DNA of 33,314 nucleotides. It comes from Lachnospiraceae bacterium. Lineage in GTDB: Bacteria; Bacillota; Clostridia; Lachnospirales; Lachnospiraceae. The position numbers and the translations under genes were made by a program. The stretch covers positions 1 through 33,314 of the forward strand of contig JAIECJ010000093.1 in assembly GCA_029068555.1 (NCBI GenBank), in the 5' to 3' direction. Position 1 is the stretch's first letter. Every line of letters begins with the position of its first letter. Below, in pieces: positions 31,489-33,314 of the stretch. Below the pieces are notes generated by a model. That model searched no databases. It saw only the letters and a program-made list of their open reading frames with translations, and was not told the DNA's origin.

Positions 31489-32454
31489 CTACCAAATTGC
31501 ACGAATCAGCTGCTGTATAACGGCGGCAGCCACCCACACAATCCATGTGATATGCCAGTCAAAGCTCAGAAAACTCCAACACAGATAAATGCAGGTCACA
31601 GTCGGCCAGTAAACAGACATTATCTGAGATATTGTATTGTTTTTATAGCTTACCTGCTTCTGAGACGGCACAAAACTGCCTCCCATTGTATCTCTTTTAT
31701 TTAATGAAAGAATAGTCGTAAATCCTGCACTGACATTTCCCGCAGCTACAAGCAGAAAAACACCAATTCCGATAAACACAAACATCAATACCGTACCAAA
31801 GCCACTCCCCCACGAAAACAGACTGGTCACGATTAACATCGGAATCACACTCAAAATACATAAAATGACACCAATTGTAATCATCATCGCATGTGTCACA
31901 CGAAAACTTTCCCGCCGGTTGTGGATATATTCTGCCGTCGCAAAATCAACACTGCATCCCTTTTGCTTCATAAATTTCCATTTTCCCATGACAAAACCCG
32001 AAAACATAAACAGTCCAACCGCTGTCGCAATCATCAAAAACATAAAACACATAGCATAGACTCCACCACGCCAGCTCCAGCTAACATCCACCAAATATCC
32101 GCAGCAACTGACAATACACAAAAATACACCAAGTGCCACCATATAAGCAGAACGCGTCTTATCATGCAAATAGTCCTTGGCCTCTGCGAGCGTGACACTC
32201 CGAAAACCCGCAGCTGATTTCTGGTTCTCCTGTATTACAAATTCGCTGATGCCAAGCTCATCCGCAAGCTCATCGAGTTTTCCAAACTCAGAAATGACAA
32301 TGCCGATCGCCTCATTTTCCGTTTTCCCCTCCTTGATTAATTCTGTATATTTGTCCTCCATCATCTGCCATAATTCATTTTTTGCCTTCTGCACCTCAAA
32401 TGTAGCAGGAAGCCTTGCAAACATTGTTTCCAGATAATTCCTGATTGTCTCCAT
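31489..32454 (-). CDS. HAAS/DUF1700-like domain membrane protein
   Basis: 321 residues from the ATG at 32454 (GGAGAGG 9 nt upstream, inside padR). Residues 1-75 form the helical domain that accompanies PadR regulators (METIRNYLETMFARLPATFE, EFGKLDELADELG), described as HAAS/DUF1700 or permease prefix domain. About six transmembrane helices follow, starting at residues 103-123 and 131-155 and including two at the C-terminus. In known pairs this domain is thought to bind the PadR partner and couple it to the membrane; that is inference here. The start lies 4 bp after the padR stop. Confidence 0.82.
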   Translation of the reverse strand: METIRNYLETMFARLPATFEVQKAKNELWQMMEDKYTELIKEGKTENEAIGIVISEFGKLDELADELGISEFVIQENQKSAAGFRSVTLAEAKDYLHDKTRSAYMVALGVFLCIVSCCGYLVDVSWSWRGGVYAMCFMFLMIATAVGLFMFSGFVMGKWKFMKQKGCSVDFATAEYIHNRRESFRVTHAMMITIGVILCILSVIPMLIVTSLFSWGSGFGTVLMFVFIGIGVFLLVAAGNVSAGFTTILSLNKRDTMGGSFVPSQKQVSYKNNTISQIMSVYWPTVTCIYLCWSFLSFDWHITWIVWVAAAVIQQLIRAIW

Positions 32455-32458
32455 ATTT

Positions 32459-32803
32459 TCATACCTCTCCGTCCTGCTTGATAAATTTTTCCACAACTTC
32501 CTTGGTCAGTGTCCACTCCGCACATTTCTCGCGGTAGTACTGCCTTCCCTGTTCCGTAATTCTATAGTATGTCCTGCGTTTTCCGTTGATTGTAATATTC
32601 TCGGAAAAAGATTCAATAAATCCATTTTTTTCCAGCCGTGTAAAGGCGGAATAGAGCGTTGTCTCTTTTATCACGTACTTTTCCTCCGACAGGCTCTTGA
32701 TTCGCTTTGAAATCTCATACCCATATGATGGCGCATCCCACAGCAGATATAGAATTATCGTATCATTGTACCCGCGTATAATGTCGCTGCTGATACTACT
32801 CAT
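32459..32803 (-). CDS. PadR family transcriptional regulator
   Basis: 114 residues. The winged helix is complete: TIILYLLWDAPSYGYEISKR followed by IKSLSEEKYVIKETTLYSAF, TRLEKNGFIESF and GKRRTYYRITEQGRQYY, with a short C-terminal dimerisation helix. PadR proteins usually repress their own operon and respond to small molecules or envelope stress. The ribosome site is GGAGGG, 5 nt before the ATG. It is first in a three-gene operon with the HAAS membrane protein and the DUF4097 protein, a recurrent module in Firmicutes. A large palindrome at its promoter is the candidate operator. Confidence 0.93.
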   Translation of the reverse strand: MSSISSDIIRGYNDTIILYLLWDAPSYGYEISKRIKSLSEEKYVIKETTLYSAFTRLEKNGFIESFSENITINGKRRTYYRITEQGRQYYREKCAEWTLTKEVVEKFIKQDGEV

Positions 32804-32903
32804 AAAAACCCTCCTTCCTTACATCTATATGACATCTATAATCGACACGCCCTCTGCAAAATACCTGTTGACAGACGCATTTTGCAAGCTCCTCCTATAG
32901 AAG

Positions 32904-32948
32904 CTACGACAAACAATGCAACGTCTATCGTTGCTACGTTTGTCGTAG
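32904..32948. promoter_or_regulatory. 45-bp interrupted palindrome at the padR promoter (candidate operator)
   Basis: The outer arms CTACGACAAAC (32904-32914) and GTTTGTCGTAG (32938-32948) are perfect 11-mers. The inner arms GCAACG/CGTTGC (32918-32923, 32929-32934) are perfect 6-mers. The right arm covers the expected transcription start. It does not match the classical PadR half-site spacing, so the binding protein is uncertain. Confidence 0.6.
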
Positions 32949-32952
32949 TATT

Positions 32953-32981
32953 AGCATAGCACAAAACAATTATACTGTCAA
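32953..32981 (-). promoter_or_regulatory. SigA-type promoter of the padR operon
   Basis: Perfect -35 TTGACA at 32976-32981, 17-bp spacer, and -10 TATGCT at 32953-32958. A second overlapping pair exists: TTGACA at 32990-32995 with a perfect TATAAT at 32969-32974, but only 15 bp apart. Confidence 0.65.
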
Positions 32982-33019
32982 CAGATTCCTGTCAAAAATC
33001 GGGCAGGGAAAAGTTTACC

Positions 33020-33082
33020 GTTACTGTTCACACCTCAATAACTTATAAGCTGATGAAAACTGGCGTTGGTGTGAATTGTAAC
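33020..33082. mobile_element. 63-bp palindromic MITE-like element, copy 2
   Basis: Same length and orientation as copy 1 at 1359-1421, with the 33-bp centre and right arm identical and two changes in the left arm (GTTACTGTTCACACC). It is flanked by GTTTACC at 33013-33019 and 33083-33089, a 7-bp duplication different from that of copy 1. Confidence 0.75.
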
Positions 33083-33117
33083 GTTTACCCATACTTCCCC
33101 TGCACAGGTCTGGGCAT

Positions 33118-33155
33118 AAAAAAAGAGAAACAACCTGAAATATCAGTTATTTCCC
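33118..33155 (-). terminator. Terminator for a gene right of the window
   Basis: An imperfect long stem (33125-33155, inner CTGA/TCAG) is followed on the minus strand by seven T (33118-33124). It implies a minus-strand gene entering from beyond the right edge. Confidence 0.6.
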
Positions 33156-33179
33156 TGCTTTATCATTGCACTATGAAAT

Positions 33180-33314
33180 TGCCTGCCCTAGAGCGTGTTT
33201 GAAAAATCATTCCCACCACCTGCATAACGACGCCAAAGCGTCGTATTCACCACTTTGCGTGATATTTGCACCAAATTCAGTCAACATAAGGCATTGCCCT
33301 TTATGCCTTTGACC
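33180..33314. repeat. Long AGCGTG-type intergenic repeat (reaches the edge)
   Basis: Its first 31 bp match 21835-21865 at 27 positions. The remainder is rich in short hairpins and has no coding potential. The right end is not visible. Confidence 0.55.

Larger units (their letters stand above)
32804..33314. other. 511-bp non-coding region to the right edge
   Basis: No gene is seen. It holds the padR promoter, a 45-bp palindrome, a further hairpin at 32855-32886 (TGCAAAAT / ATTTTGCA), the second 63-bp element, a minus-strand terminator, and the long AGCGTG-type repeat to the edge. The latter includes hairpins ACGACGC/GCGTCGT (about 33227-33244) and AAGGCAT/ATGCCTT (33288-33309). Confidence 0.7.

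Overview
All recognisable genes in this window lie on the minus strand, so transcription runs from high to low coordinates. Gene content and protein style point to a motile, gut-type Lachnospiraceae (Roseburia / Agathobacter / Butyrivibrio-like). This placement is an inference from several things: a firmicute flagellar operon next to codY, a Clostridium symbiosum-like pyruvate phosphate dikinase, a DUF5688 protein, an intact sporulation sigma-K, and AT-rich intergenic DNA with good SigA promoters and strong Shine-Dalgarno sites. No tRNA, rRNA or CRISPR array was seen.

Layout, in transcription order from the right. (1) 33.3-32.8 kb is non-coding. It holds a terminator for a gene outside the window, a 63-bp palindromic repeat, an AGCGTG-type repeat, and a promoter with a large palindrome. 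(2) 32.8-30.6 kb is an envelope-type module: padR, a HAAS/DUF1700-like membrane protein and a DUF4097 protein. (3) 30.5-25.9 kb is one apparent operon: two orphan peptide/nickel-type ABC ATPases, a YqeG-type HAD phosphatase, aroE, aroK, aroQ and efp. (4) Next come a DUF5688 gene and ppdK. (5) sigK follows with a sporulation-type promoter. (6) yifB(comM)-dprA-topA follow, then codY. (7) From 14.44 kb leftward runs the early flagellar operon flgB-flgC-fliE-fliF-fliG-fliH-fliI-fliJ-motE/ylxF-like-fliK-flgD-(TIGR02530)-flgE. It makes the rod, MS ring, switch, export ATPase complex, hook-length ruler, hook cap and hook. (8) After a terminator behind flgE come a copy of the 63-bp repeat, a small coiled-coil gene and the start of a glycosyltransferase that runs off the left edge.

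The order dprA-topA-...-codY-flgB is the ancestral Bacillus order, but trmFO, xerC, hslV and hslU are absent between topA and codY. The flagellar operon stops at flgE instead of continuing to flbD/motAB/fliL/fliM.

The most notable signals are these. A 15-bp sequence matching the CodY box at 13/15 positions sits between the -35 and -10 of the flgB operon promoter, just downstream of codY itself. A 63-bp element with 15-bp inverted ends occurs twice in the same orientation near the two ends of the window; each copy is flanked by its own 7-bp direct repeat (GTTTGCT and GTTTACC), as expected of a tiny mobile (MITE-like) element. The sigK gene lacks a pro-sequence, has a TTG start and a sigma-E/sigma-K-type promoter, and ends in a tandem repeat resembling the end of an IS21-type element.
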